Of a DNA stretch of 64,000 nucleotides, positions 33,479-45,105 are shown piece by piece (within the stretch, counting starts at the first letter, position 1; each line of letters starts with the position of its first letter). The DNA comes from Pezicula radicicola (Eukaryota; Ascomycota; Leotiomycetes; Helotiales; Dermateaceae), in contig PDUO01000005.1 in assembly GCA_003008705.1 (NCBI GenBank), positions 189,997 to 253,996 on the forward strand. Direction: 5' to 3'. Below the pieces are notes generated by a model. It saw only the letters and a program-made list of their open reading frames with translations, searched no databases and had not been told where the DNA came from. The translations under genes and the position numbers were made by a program.

Positions 33479-35270
33479 ATGAAGATGAAGTTCCTCAATG
33501 TTTCCTTCTACGCGACTGCGTTACTGGCGTCTCAATTCTCTCTCTCCAGTAGTGCTGCTGTGGGAACTAACTCATGCCGCTGTCTCCCCGGTGATGCTTG
33601 TTGGCCTTCCACCGCAACATGGCAACAGCTCAATTCTACTGTTGGAGGACGATTAGTTGCAACTTCGCCACTAGGTGCACCTTGCCATGATCCTGTATAC
33701 AATGCCACTGAGTGCGCGGTTTTGCAAAGCGAATGGCTCGACCCATCGCTTCAGTAAGTTTCAACTCCCAATTAGAAGAAAAAAATGCCCACCCTCTAAC
33801 GTTGATATTAGCATGCAATCTTCATCTTCGGTGATGGCGCCTTTCTTTGCTAACCAGAGCTGCGACCCTTGGACTGCGGAGTCAAAAGCTTGCACTCTTG
33901 GCAATTACGTTGATTACGCTGTTAATGTTTCCAGCTCAGACGATATCATTGCTGCAGTCAAATTCGCCCAGAGAAACAACATTCGTTTCGTGATCAGAAA
34001 CACCGGGCATGACTACCTTGGAAAGTCCACTGGAGCTGGTGCCCTGTCCGTGTGGACTCACTACCTCAAAGACATTGAGTTCCTTGACTGGTCTGACAGC
34101 AACTACACTGGCAAGGCAATGAAAGTCGGAGCTGGTGTTCAAGGTTACGAAGCAATCTACGCCTCTACAGCCCAAGGTTTAGTCACTGTTGGAGGAGAGT
34201 GCGCGACTGTTGGTGTTGCTGGAGGATATACGCAAGGTGGTGGCCACTCAGCTCTTAGCACAAACTTCGGTCTTGGCGCCGACAATGTCCTCGAATGGGA
34301 GGTAGTCACAGCAGATGGATGCCTGGTTACTGCCTCTCCCACAGAAAACGAGGACCTCTACTGGGCTCTGTCAGGAGGCGGAGGCGGAACATACGGCGTT
34401 GTTGTGTCTATGACTACAAAGGCTCATCCAAGTGCGACCGTCGGTGGTGCAACATTGGTGTTCTACTCCTCAGGGACTACAGCCGACAACTTCTATGCTG
34501 CAGTTGACAAGTTCCACACCCTTCTCCCAGCAATGGTTGATGCAGGTTCCATGGTTGTGTACTACTTCACAGATGCCTTCTTCGAAATTGCACCAATCAC
34601 TGCGTACAACATGACGGCGAATGAAACAGAGGCAATTCTTACACCATTCCTTGATGCGCTGGCAAATCTCAACATTACATACACTATATCATATACGACA
34701 TCAGCCACGTATGAAGACCACTACAACACTTACTTTGGTCCCCTGCCATACGGAAACATCAACGTCGGTATTGCTCAATATGGAGGCCGTCTCATTTCCC
34801 GAGACAACGTTGCAAATAACTTCGATGCCCTGTCTGCAGCGTACCGAAACATTACTGAGAATGGTGTCACCTTCATTGGAGTTGGCGTGAACGTGTCTTC
34901 ATCAGCCATCACTTCTGGTGTCTCCAACTCTGTCTTGCCAGCATGGCGTACTGCCCTCGTCCATGCTACCTTGACACTGCCATGGAACTTCACCGCCCCA
35001 TGGTCCGAGATGGTTGATCTACAAGATGAGATGACCTACTCAATCGTTCCTCAAATTGAGGCTGCTACACCAAACAGTGGCGCCTACATGAACGAAGCCA
35101 ACTTCAGACAGATTGGCTGGAAAGAAGTCTTCTTTGGCTCCAACTACAACAAGTTGTTGAGCATTAAGAACAAATACGACCCAAACCACTTGTTCTATGC
35201 CGTTACTGCTGTTGGTAGTGATGCATGGACCGTGGCTGAAAATGGGAGGATGTGCCGAGCATCACGATGA
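33479..35270 (+). CDS. Secreted berberine-bridge-type FAD oxidoreductase (MreA-like)
   Basis: Two exons, 33479..33753 and 33812..35270, with a 58-nt intron (GTAAGT...ATTAG); 577 aa. Residues 1-26 form a signal peptide. The Cys-rich start (CRCLPGDACWPSTATW) is typical of fungal isoamyl-alcohol-oxidase-like proteins. The FAD-binding PCMH domain has NTGHDYLGKSTG, with His158 the usual 8-alpha-histidyl FAD site, and GGECATVGVAGGYTQGGGH, with Cys222 at the position that makes the second flavin bond in bicovalent members. The C-terminal BBE motif is present (KNKYDPNHLFYAVTAVGS). Several N-X-S/T sites fit secretion. Substrate (alcohol, sugar or secondary metabolite) cannot be told from sequence; no biosynthetic cluster surrounds it. 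Confidence 0.92.
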
Positions 35271-35692
35271 AAACGTAATGACTTCATGTATATAAAATAT
35301 GATTTTTAATGCCTTACTTTGCCTCAACCGTGATATGCCATGCGTGAGAAAGAAGAAATGTATGAGCAGTAAGATCTACACAAGTTAGGACGTTGTTTTG
35401 AACATAGTTGGTATGAATGTGGCGTCTCAATTTGCCTAACTGAGAACATAACGAAATAAAGGGAAGCTGGGAATATCACTCACTCCTTGTAGCCCGGCAT
35501 TAGTGGAGCCTCGTAGATATCCAAGTCCACAAAGGTAACGTTACGGCGTTTAAATCCCCTTTAGCATTCTCCCATATGGAACGTCTTAGGACTTCAATCG
35601 GAGCATCCTTAAGGCCGATAATGCCCGAGCCTGTTTGCAAGAGCAAGGACCCAAGATCCAACGTATGCCATTTTCACTTTATCAATTGTTGC
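35271..35692. other. Convergent 3' intergenic region
   Basis: 420 bp between the FAD oxidase (+) and Fta4 (-); contains only 3' flanks. Confidence 0.6.
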
Positions 35693-36445
35693 TCAACTTC
35701 CTCCAAGAAGAGCTGCAATCTTCTTCTCTCCTTCGTCAAAATCGACCTCCATTTCCTCGTCCGCATCATCCCTCTCTGGCAATGTCCTCAGACCTCTCTC
35801 AACCCTAAGCATCAGCATTCGCATCCTCTCCAATTCTTTCTCTATTTCCCCATTCTTCGTTACAATATTCTCCTGTACGCCCTCCTCAAAGGGTTCCAAT
35901 AACTTCTTCATATGTTTATGCTGCTCCAACCTCTCCTTCGCCTCTCTTCTCTTCTCATTTAACTCCGCTAGTCTCGTCTGAAGAGCAGTATATTTCGCAG
36001 CTTGTTCGGGGGCTCGTTCCTCGGCTTCTTCGCTCCAGGAAGTGGGCATTTGTTCGATAACCTCTTCCTTACCTACATCCTCATAATTAGCAATGGCCAA
36101 GGCGGTAAAGGGCATGGCAAACCAACGATAATCAGCACCACGAGCTCCCCACTCTTCTCCTCCCACAATTACACCCCTCTCCCCCGCCTTCCAGTATAGT
36201 TTATCAATCTGCTCAGCAACATGTCTCTGGGCTTGTGGCGCGTATCTCAGCTTGTTATGCCGCTTGAGAAGGGCGTTGAGTTTGTGAAGCGCCTCGTCGA
36301 TTGCGCGTTGGCGGATCGTGTTCTCTTCCTCGGAGATGGAATCGGTCCAGGTTGTGGACGGTTTGAGAGGTTGGGAGAGTGCGATTATTTGTGTGCGAAG
36401 AAAGGAGATCTTGAGGTCGATGATTGTGGGTGCGTTGGTGGCCAT
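35693..36445 (-). CDS. FTA4: Kinetochore Sim4 complex subunit Fta4
   Basis: Single exon, 250 aa, the usual length of the family. The N-terminus (APTIIDLKISFLRTQIIALSQ) and the APQAQRHVAEQIDKLYW segment are hallmarks of Fta4, the fungal CENP-U-like subunit of the Sim4/COMA-type inner kinetochore complex. The C-terminal part is a coiled coil (LAELNEKRREAKERLEQHKH, NGEIEKELERMRMLMLRVE), ending in an acidic stretch (ERDDADEEMEVDFDEG). Expected location: centromere in the nucleus. The start is the ATG at 36445; further upstream in-frame sequence has only a TTG. Confidence 0.88.
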   Translation of the reverse strand: MATNAPTIIDLKISFLRTQIIALSQPLKPSTTWTDSISEEENTIRQRAIDEALHKLNALLKRHNKLRYAPQAQRHVAEQIDKLYWKAGERGVIVGGEEWGARGADYRWFAMPFTALAIANYEDVGKEEVIEQMPTSWSEEAEERAPEQAAKYTALQTRLAELNEKRREAKERLEQHKHMKKLLEPFEEGVQENIVTKNGEIEKELERMRMLMLRVERGLRTLPERDDADEEMEVDFDEGEKKIAALLGGS

Positions 36446-37333
36446 CTTTGCTGATACTGTAAAGTTAGACAACAGGTCGTGTGTGTGTTTTGTTTTGTTT
36501 TGTTTAGTTACAAGATCGCGTCAGAATAGAGTCGCGTCGTGAGAAATTTGGCACGTGATGATTAAGACTTCGAAAATCGTGTCGCAAAAATGAAGAATTT
36601 GTGTCGTAAACTTTACATCAGATTAGCGACCTGAGAGTATGAGTGTCAGAAAGGTTCTGAAATGAAGAGAGACTAAGCAATACACCCAATATATACGGAT
36701 ATTCCTAGAGCATCTTCTCATCAAAGTAAACCTTGACCAAAGGAACACATAGGGAGTAATTTACTAATAGAAATCCCGCTATAAGATCACTCTGAGGTAC
36801 TCCTCAGACCTGGAAAGTATCAAAATTATGAAGCATTAAGCGAGCTGTCTCCCTTTCACATACGAAGGTAGAATAATTTGTATTGAATAGGCTTTAGCGT
36901 CCATCTGAGGTAATTTCGGTATACGCTTTTTCAAGGTTACATAGAAAGGTGGATTGCTCTACTTCCTCTTTCTTATGCAAACTTATTAAGAGCCAAAGGC
37001 TATATTGAAATTAAGGGAGTGGCCGCCTCCTCTCATCGTAGGATAGCAGTTTGAGTCACTGCTACTTATTTAAGCGAGACATGTACAGCATTTATATATG
37101 TGAAGACATTCCTCTTGGGACCAATAGCGAGCTAAAAAGCAGGATTTTATTTGGGAGGACCCTGGTCACTTGTTCTGGCTTTTCACACGATCAGTATGTG
37201 TGTTTCGCAATTCTAGCTGGGTCGTTTGTTCAAATTCAAAAATAAAAACCCAATGAATTTTCTGATTCCGAAGCCCCTATTTTGCGACTCAATAAAGTCT
37301 GCAAACCAGTGTCTAGAGATAATATCATCTCGT
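36446..37333. other. Intergenic region
   Basis: About 0.9 kb; short TTTTG tandem near 36490 and otherwise AT-rich. No gene seen. Confidence 0.55.
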
Positions 37334-40108
37334 TTAGGTGTAAATATCGTCTGTGAAGGCATTGAGCTCCAAGCCCTCCTTTGCGAAATCAACTTCATCC
37401 ATGAACAGCAGAGACATCTCAACCAACGTTCCCTTTACTCTACCCAACCATTCCTTAACCTCCTCCACGCCACCAGGGAATTCTTCCTTGACGATATGTC
37501 CGTACTGGTACTTAGAAGGAAGTTTGTCCTCCTCCTTCTCATCCTTGTCACTTGGAGACACGAAGTACTGTCCAAAGAACTCCTTGTATTGGTCCCAGTT
37601 ACGCACGTTATCTGCGGGGACTGGATGGAAAGCCTTGGCGAAGACCTCAGTATTCGTAGAAGCAGTACCATTCCAGAGATCAGAGAATTCATTTGAAAGG
37701 GGATCTTGAACAAGCAAATCAGCTTCAGAACCCCAATCGTATTCGTTGGGGTCTTTGTTGATAGGCACAAAGTTGGCGGTCGGCTGTGTGCAGTCTTGCC
37801 AAGGAAGAAGGCCCAGATGCTTTCGGAAAATCTGACGTCTGAGGGAGGCAGCAAACTTTGAGGCTTGATAAGGTGCACCGTTCATGGCAGAGTCAATGGG
37901 TGTAGGGTCTTCGATGACAACGGCGATCTCGGAATCGTGATTGCCCAATTGAGATCGGTCATTCAGGTTGGCACTTCCGCAGATGACTACACGATCATCT
38001 GCAATGAGAATCTTCGAATGGATGTACAGTTCTTCGCTGACAAAAGCGTCGATCTCAGACTCCGGGTTTCCTGACCATGCCACGTCTTTAATAGAGGGCC
38101 CGTCTTGCATGTAGCAATTACTGACACTATCGTATTTGCTGCCAGACGGTTTATCGGCTCGAGAGGCCGCCTGTTGATATCGGTCGTACTGCTCGTTGTA
38201 TTGGCCTGGTGTAGCTCCAGTTTGCTCACCTTCTCCATCATAACCTGCACCAACAATATCGTCATGTTCTTTGCGTGCAGCTTCGTAGCTGGCTCCACCA
38301 GCCTGCTCGGCTTGGTCAATGACAGTACTAATGTTGATTCTATCATAGTTGCGCAGATTGTAAAATCGAATGTACTGCTTTGCATCTGGAACCCCGGCTT
38401 TTTGAATAGCCTCCATAATACTGTTTCCTCCTCGGCAAATTGAGGCGTACTGGTATTCCATGATTGCCCGAGTTCCAAGACTATCGTCGGCGTGTAAATC
38501 TCCAGCGAAAGCAGGGACTGACGGCATGCATACAATAACTTTGTATTGCTCGCCTGATTGGTATGCACGAACAATACGCTCTACAAGAGCTGCCCCAATC
38601 TTATTTTTGACAGGATGTTGATCATCACATGTTGCAGTGATGAAAAACTGGTTCTCAATATACACAAAGTGCTGACTGTCATGGATTACTTGGATGTAAG
38701 CGTTGGCGATAGAATGCTCGGTTGGCACTCCATGACTCCACTTCGTACAACTTCTTACTAGCTGAATGGAGACACCTGCAGGGTGACTAGGCTGGCCATA
38801 GCCGCCTCCAACATAACGTCGAACACCTCGATTGAACTCTCCGTGGATCCTATCAAAAAGACTTCCAGATCCACCAGGAAGATGGAAGTGCTTCGCTCGA
38901 AGGTCTTCGCCTGTAGATTCCATTGTATCCTCGACTTGGTTGAGTTTCGCTAGTTGGCCATCCGCTTTATAAATTGCATCTTGTTGAAGAAGTGGCATTG
39001 TCAAAGGCTCGTATCTGGGGTTCTTTCTGACGTCGTACTTTTCATAGTAGATGAAATTCCATCGTTGGACAAAGTGTGCAGCGAGATCTTCAACAACTGG
39101 GCCAGAGAGACAAATAGAAAGATCAGACCTGCGAACTGTCAGTAGAAAATTTGCACCTTTCAAGTCATCATGTACTTACCATCCCATACGTGAGTCCTTT
39201 GTACGATCAAGTTTGTTGTCTTGCCATTTTTCAACATCCTCGAAGTCATAGACTCTAGCATTGTTGAAATCTTGTCCGGGGAAGAGAATGTCGTCAAGAT
39301 TAGTGGGGTGGGCATCGGCAATGGGGTGAGAGTTGGTGTCCCAACGTCCAAAGCAAAGATCCAATCCTCCCATGAAAGCCAACTTTCCATCAACAAGACA
39401 GAGTTTCTCATGGTGAGCCCAGTAAAGGACCACATCGTTGTTCATACCATAAACAGCTTTCAGGCTTTCGCCTGGCAACTTGCCCGCAGACTTGAACGAA
39501 AACTGTTTGAGGCTGGAGATAAGCTCGGATTCAAGTACCTGTCCACTAGGAGCATGATCAGGATGACGGAACACTGCAATATTTGGGTGCTGCTCAATAG
39601 CATGCTTTGTATGCTCAGAACAAACTGGGTTCGGTCAGCTGTGAATGGCTTGAAAATAAACTTCTATGGAGCACTCACGTGTCAGAAGCTGCGATACCTC
39701 CTTATACACAATGATATTGACCTTGACACCTCTCTCTGCTGCAGCGAGAAGCATCCGATCAACACGGTAGTTCTCATTTGCAGAAGGAGGCCTTCGTAAG
39801 TAAAGCTCAGGGCTCAACCACCAATCAAGTATCCAGATGCTTTCTTGTGCCTCCTCAAGTGCCACGGACACAGCCCACATGTAACCACAGCCATCAACGA
39901 ACCACTTTGCGTCATTTCCGGTACGAGGTGTAGCGAAGCTATGGAACCGGTTCTCTTTTGTGAGATGGTGGAGGTTGTGACACTCTTCTCCAACATTTGT
40001 ATGTGAATGTTTCTCCCCCTCGACGTCTGCTTCGAGCTTGCCGAATTCCCGCTTTATGTCCGCCGCAAAGTCGTCCAACTTGGCTCTTGCATGCTCAAAG
40101 AAAGACAT
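37334..40108 (-). CDS. Phospholipase D (two HKD motifs)
   Basis: Three exons: 40108..39679, 39624..39180, 39128..37334, with introns of 54 and 51 nt; 889 aa. The first catalytic motif HHEKLCLVD lies near residue 215 and is followed by MGGLDLCFGRWD. The second, HSKILIADDRVVICGSANLNDRS, starts near residue 662. YIENQFFIT and the GSGSLFD/IQLVRSCTKWS segments are also typical of eukaryotic PLD. It hydrolyses phosphatidylcholine to phosphatidic acid and choline, a lipid signal in secretion and membrane traffic. No PX or PH domain is present, so this is the short fungal class rather than a Spo14-like long form. The ATG at 40108 is used; in-frame sequence upstream has only TTG. Confidence 0.93.
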
Positions 40109-41756
40109 AATAACGGCGTTGTACTGTACTAGCAACTGTGTAGATATCCAAATATGATGTTGAATTGGGAATAAGGAGAGACTTAACGTGGTCTGATATG
40201 TGCTTTTAAATAAGCTTTAGCTTTCAGCTTCCACACCGTCACCTCAGCCTTTGAGGAGGGGCTAAGAGTTTCGAATTCAGACGGCCCCGCTCAAGCCCGC
40301 TGTCGCTGGCGGCCCCTGATGGCCAAGTGTGGCGCAGTCTCTAATTCAACGACTGGTTTGCCAGTTTGCTTCTTAGAGTGGTTCACTTTCAAGATCTGAA
40401 ACTCAAGTGAAGCGCTAAACGATATTGAAAGCGATAGAGCTTACGACAAACGTGTTGGTGTGGGAAACGCTTTCAGCTGTTGTCTGGTTGCGGAGTACGA
40501 GGTATAAAATCGTCTATGAATCACGTGACTCATCGACGATGAGATCTCCCACCGGACGTACGTCGAGGTAAATAAATCCTGAAGTCTTTCTCTACTAGAG
40601 AGTTCCTTCGGGAACTAAAATTATAAAGAAGAGAAACTTTGACTTACCAAGGTACTGTATGCTAGATAATTAGGAAGATGAAGTTGAACTAGCCTTCGGA
40701 TTTGAGTTGCCACGTTAAAGTGCATCCTGCTTTCAACAACTGCTGTCCAGTACAGACAGAGTATACTTATATAAAGCTTCAACCGCATCTCGATCAGAGG
40801 GTGCGTCAAGGTTTTTGTCTAGGTTTTATTGTTGATCTTCTGCCATTCTTTTATTGAATCCATTGGTGTTACCTGTTTCAGTGGCCCCACTTGCTAGCCG
40901 GGGGAGACTTATCTCTACCCATACTGTACAACCATCATCTCTCAAGCTTCCCCGCGCAAGAACGGTGATCGATCAGTTGTCGATTAAATTTGCGACTGAT
41001 TGTGATTTTAAGCGAGCGAGCACTTTACGAAAGCACCTTCAAAGTTCAACAAGAGAAGAGCACCAGACATCTTATCAACTTGGCAAATGTCAAGTATTAT
41101 GAATCTGAATCATGGGGGGTTACACAACATTCAATTGACGTAAAATTTCTATTATCTTTTTCCGTTTCGGGATATAGACATGTCATAATGATATGCCTTT
41201 GCCTTACAGTCAGCACTGTTGGGTGCCAATGGAACGCTACTTCGATATCCAAATAATAAGCAATCTTGACACAATGCTTCTCCCTTGCACAAGCCAAGGA
41301 TTACTAGATTGTCGTGTGTCTGACCGTGCCGCACATGAAGCGTAGCGATTGGCGACGGATAAATGAGACAGGTCACGGGATCAGATATAAACCCGATGAG
41401 GATATACTTCGAGCGGGGAAGAAGACTTCCGATTCGACGCCAAGAGCGCCACCGCGAACGCCGACTGGCTGATTGTTTCGACATGCGGGGTAGAACAAGT
41501 TTTGCGGTTATTGCAGCTCGGCGAACAACGAAGAGGTAGCCTAGTCTAGTCCGAGTCTGGAGTAGTCTTGTGTCTTTGTTACTTTAATTGTGAGTGGTTC
41601 TGTGATGTATGGGCTGATCCTGGATAATTCCTGCTGATCTCTTTTGTGATAACGCAATAAGAACAAGCTTACCCACCCGTTAAAAGCCCCAAGGACTTAA
41701 GGAAGCTTGACAACTTAGCCAACGCCCATTGAGTTCAAGCAAATACTAAAAACAAA
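40109..41756. other. Divergent intergenic region
   Basis: 1.6 kb between PLD (-) and the sugar porter (+). No supported gene; frame 41152..41484 (-) has no motif. Confidence 0.55.
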
Positions 41757-44082
41757 ATGGGTGGTACTGAGGACATTGAAACAACGTAAGTTTTTCGCAT
41801 GAATACAGTCTACCAAATAATTAACGTGCTTAGGCCAAAATTACCCACTGAGAGTAGCTACGATGACAAGAGGAAGCAATCAATATTTACCAGTGACGAG
41901 CATCGAAAGAAAAGCCTCGCTGGATTGACTGAGAATATCACCGGAGAGTACGTAACTATGATATTCTATGTAATATATCCACCTCTAATGATACTAGGAT
42001 TAAAAACCCTCTTATCGGCATACCAAAAGCTCAGCTTATGCAAGATGTCGAAAACTTCGCGACCGAGTTTCAACTCACGGAAATCCTACCATATCTGCGG
42101 AAGGGCGCCTTGGTAGCTCAGAGCCCGCATCACACAGAGGATATCCAAGAACTCGATGAGGATGACCGGCGAGTTCTTAGCGAAGAGACTTCGCATCGTT
42201 GGAGGCATCCAAGGATTCTATATTTCACAATCATATTGAACTCGATTGCTGCAGCCATTCAGGGATGGGATCAGACCGGTATTGTTGATGGAGCATGGTG
42301 AAATATCTTGCAAGCTGACATAAAATGATAGGTTCTAATGGTGCAAATCTTACTTTCAACTCCGCACTGGGTATTCCTGACTCAGGTCCAGTATGCGAAG
42401 CGGCTGGGAATTGTTCAAAGAACCAATGGATTGTGGGATTTATCAACTCTTGTCCATACATCGCCATCGCTTTCTTGTGAGTACTGGGTCCATATTTTTG
42501 AAAAGGTAGGAGTTCTAATATCAGTAGTGCCGCATGGATTTCGGATCCCATCAATAACTTCATCGGTCGACGAGGCACGATCTTCCTTGGAGCTATATTC
42601 AGTCTAATTGCCCCGCTTGGTATGGCGACGAGTCAAACTTGGGGACAGATTGCTGTGTGCCGTGCATTGCTGGGCATCGGAATGGGACTGAAAGAAGTAA
42701 CGGTCCCCGTTTTCTCGGCAGAGGTTGCACCAACTATAATTCGTGGTGGACTGGTCATGTCGTGGCAAGTGTGGACTGCCTTTGGCATTCTCCTCGGAAC
42801 TTGTGCCAATCTGGTTTTTGTAGACACTGGGAAAATTGCCTGGAGACTTCAATTTGGGTCTGCATTTGTGGTGGCTATTCCGCTGGTCATTGGGATTTAT
42901 TTCTGTCCAGAGTCGCCTCGTTGGTTGTTGAAGAAGGGAAGGGTCAGCAAGGCTTACAGATCTTTGCTTCGACTTCGAAACTCTCCTCTGCAAGCTGCAC
43001 GAGACCTTTATTATATCCATGCCCAGCTTGTATACGAAGATCTCGTTCTAGAGCAGTCAGGACTCTCCAAGAAAGGGAACTTCTTTACGAGGTTTGTTGA
43101 GATATTTACTGTGCCTCGACTTCGAAGGGCTACTCAAGCTTCTGGTATAGTCATGCTTGCACAGCAAGCATGTGGAAGTAAGTTCCCCAACATATTTCTC
43201 ATAGTGAGGGGAGACTAACGTTCACAGTAAACATCATCGCATTTTACTCATCAACCATATTCGCAAATGCAGGTGCCGATAACAAGGGTGCTCTCTTAGC
43301 ATCATTCGGCTTTGGTATGATCAACTTCTTGTTCGCATGGCCTGCAGTATGGTAAGCACTCCAATATCAGTTTATATAGCACCAAAAGTCTAATGACCCG
43401 TAGGACCATTGATACATTCGGCAGAAGAGGACTTCTTCTGTTTACCTTCCCTAACATGTCGTGGACGTTGCTTGCCGCAGGATTCAGCTTCTGGATCCCT
43501 GGAAAGAAAGGAGCACATCTAGGACTGATTGCCTTCTTTGTGTACATCTACGACATGTTTTACTCTCCTGGAGAAGGCCCTGTTCCCTTCACCTATAGTG
43601 CAGAAGGTATGCCAATCTTGTTTGGGGTCTATTCCCTTCAACTAGACTAATCATGAAAACTAGTATTCCCCTTGTCTCACCGTGAAGTTGGAATGTCATG
43701 GGCTGTGGCGACAAACAACTTCTGGGCGACAGCTGTGTCGATCACTTTCCCTCGAATGTTGGCTGCTTTTTCAGCACAAGGAGCTTTCGGCTTTTACGCA
43801 GCAATGAACTTGGTCGCCTTAGCAATGATATTTCTGTGGGTACCCGAGACCAAACAAAGAACACTTGAAGAGCTTGATTATGTGTTTGGGGTACCTACTC
43901 GAACACACATGAACTATCAGGCTGGAAAAGTACTCCCCTGGTGGATTCGAAGATATATCTTACGGCGTAAGGGAGAGCCGTCACCTCAGCTATACAAGTT
44001 CGAGGATGAAAATTGGACAGACGAAACTTCGCCCAAGAACCTCTCTGCGCAACATGATGAAGATCAAAAGGCAATCCCATGA
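41757..44082 (+). CDS. MFS sugar porter (polyol/inositol-type)
   Basis: Eight exons: 41757..41785, 41834..41947, 41998..42278, 42332..42476, 42525..43177, 43228..43351, 43404..43606, 43664..44082; all junctions keep frame; 655 aa. The hydrophilic N-terminal part (~115 residues) precedes the first TM helix ([24 protein letters not shown]). Sugar-porter signatures: [52 protein letters not shown] and [16 protein letters not shown]. Twelve hydrophobic segments are visible. The family imports hexoses, polyols or inositol by proton symport at the plasma membrane; the long termini fit inositol/polyol-type members but the substrate is inferred. It is intact, unlike the two transporter genes downstream in the same orientation. 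Confidence 0.9.
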
Positions 44083-45105
44083 TCACTTAATCGAGAGAAT
44101 ACATGCGCTTCAGGAGTGGGGGAATGTTGTATGTTCGAGCTAGTGGTGCTTGTTTTCTCTTATTCTTGGCGGTACGGATTGATGGTAATGGTAATTGTGC
44201 TTGTTATTCTCGTAGCTTATACTCAAATAAGGTCTCATCTTTAGCGTGCCATGATGTGTAGTATTCAAGCCTTGAGACCCTCCATCCGTGGCTTGGCCTT
44301 GAGGCTTGTTTTGTTCGTCTCCTTGGCAAATTTTGGCAGCATTTCTGCACCAGCTTGGGGACTCGAACGCAGTCCTCTCATAACCCTTTCTGCTTGTCAT
44401 CTTTGTATTCCTCAAATCCCCGCCTATGATACGTCAATCCAGCCTATAATTTAGGAATGGTTTGGTGGTTTGCGGGAGGAGAGGTATTGGTGTATCGCGG
44501 TATCGAGAAAGGGGGTTCCAGGCAAGTCTTCGACTTCCGAAACAATCAAGCATCCGGATTCGTAGAGGCGATGAAGCACAACCACTCAACTAACACTTTG
44601 GTAACTGCCAAATGCTATGCCATTCAAAAAGATGGTGTGACGGCTCCGAGGAACAAACGCTTCAAAGCGGGCAAGGAAGTTGGCCGACGGTCACATGACT
44701 TATGCGGCGACAGCATTCAGGTCCTCTTTGAGAAGATCATCACCTCTCTCAAATCTCAAGCAGAAACTTTTCCTTTATAGGAAGCTGAAAATCCCCTATA
44801 TTTTTGTCATGATGAGAGGAATTACTATTACTCTACGATTAATATAGGGGCAATGTCTCTTTATATGCCGAACGCATGCCGCTGCAAGATCGCTGAAGCC
44901 ATCAATTGGACAGTAATGACAGGCAATGCGATAAGAAAAGTATTCTTATTAGTACTCAGGCAATACTAAGAATCCAGTATCAGTTTGATAATTTTGACTA
45001 CAGATCCACGGGGCAAGTATGATCTTTTGTTATAACGCACAATGTTCCCAACTCTCTTTAGAATCAATTGCCTTCCTATCTTTTGCCCCTGTCAATTTCC
45101 CCGGG
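44083..45105. other. Intergenic region
   Basis: About 1 kb. Frame 44457..44780 (+) has no domain. AT-rich after 44.8 kb. Confidence 0.5.

Noticed and set aside
37987..38574. 195-aa minus-strand frame within the phospholipase D gene
   Set aside because: Out-of-frame shadow of the third PLD exon, which holds the second HKD motif in the accepted frame.
44457..44780. 107-aa + strand frame between the sugar porter and the Dal5-like pseudogene
   Set aside because: No motif or homology that I recognise; composition unremarkable and no splice continuation.
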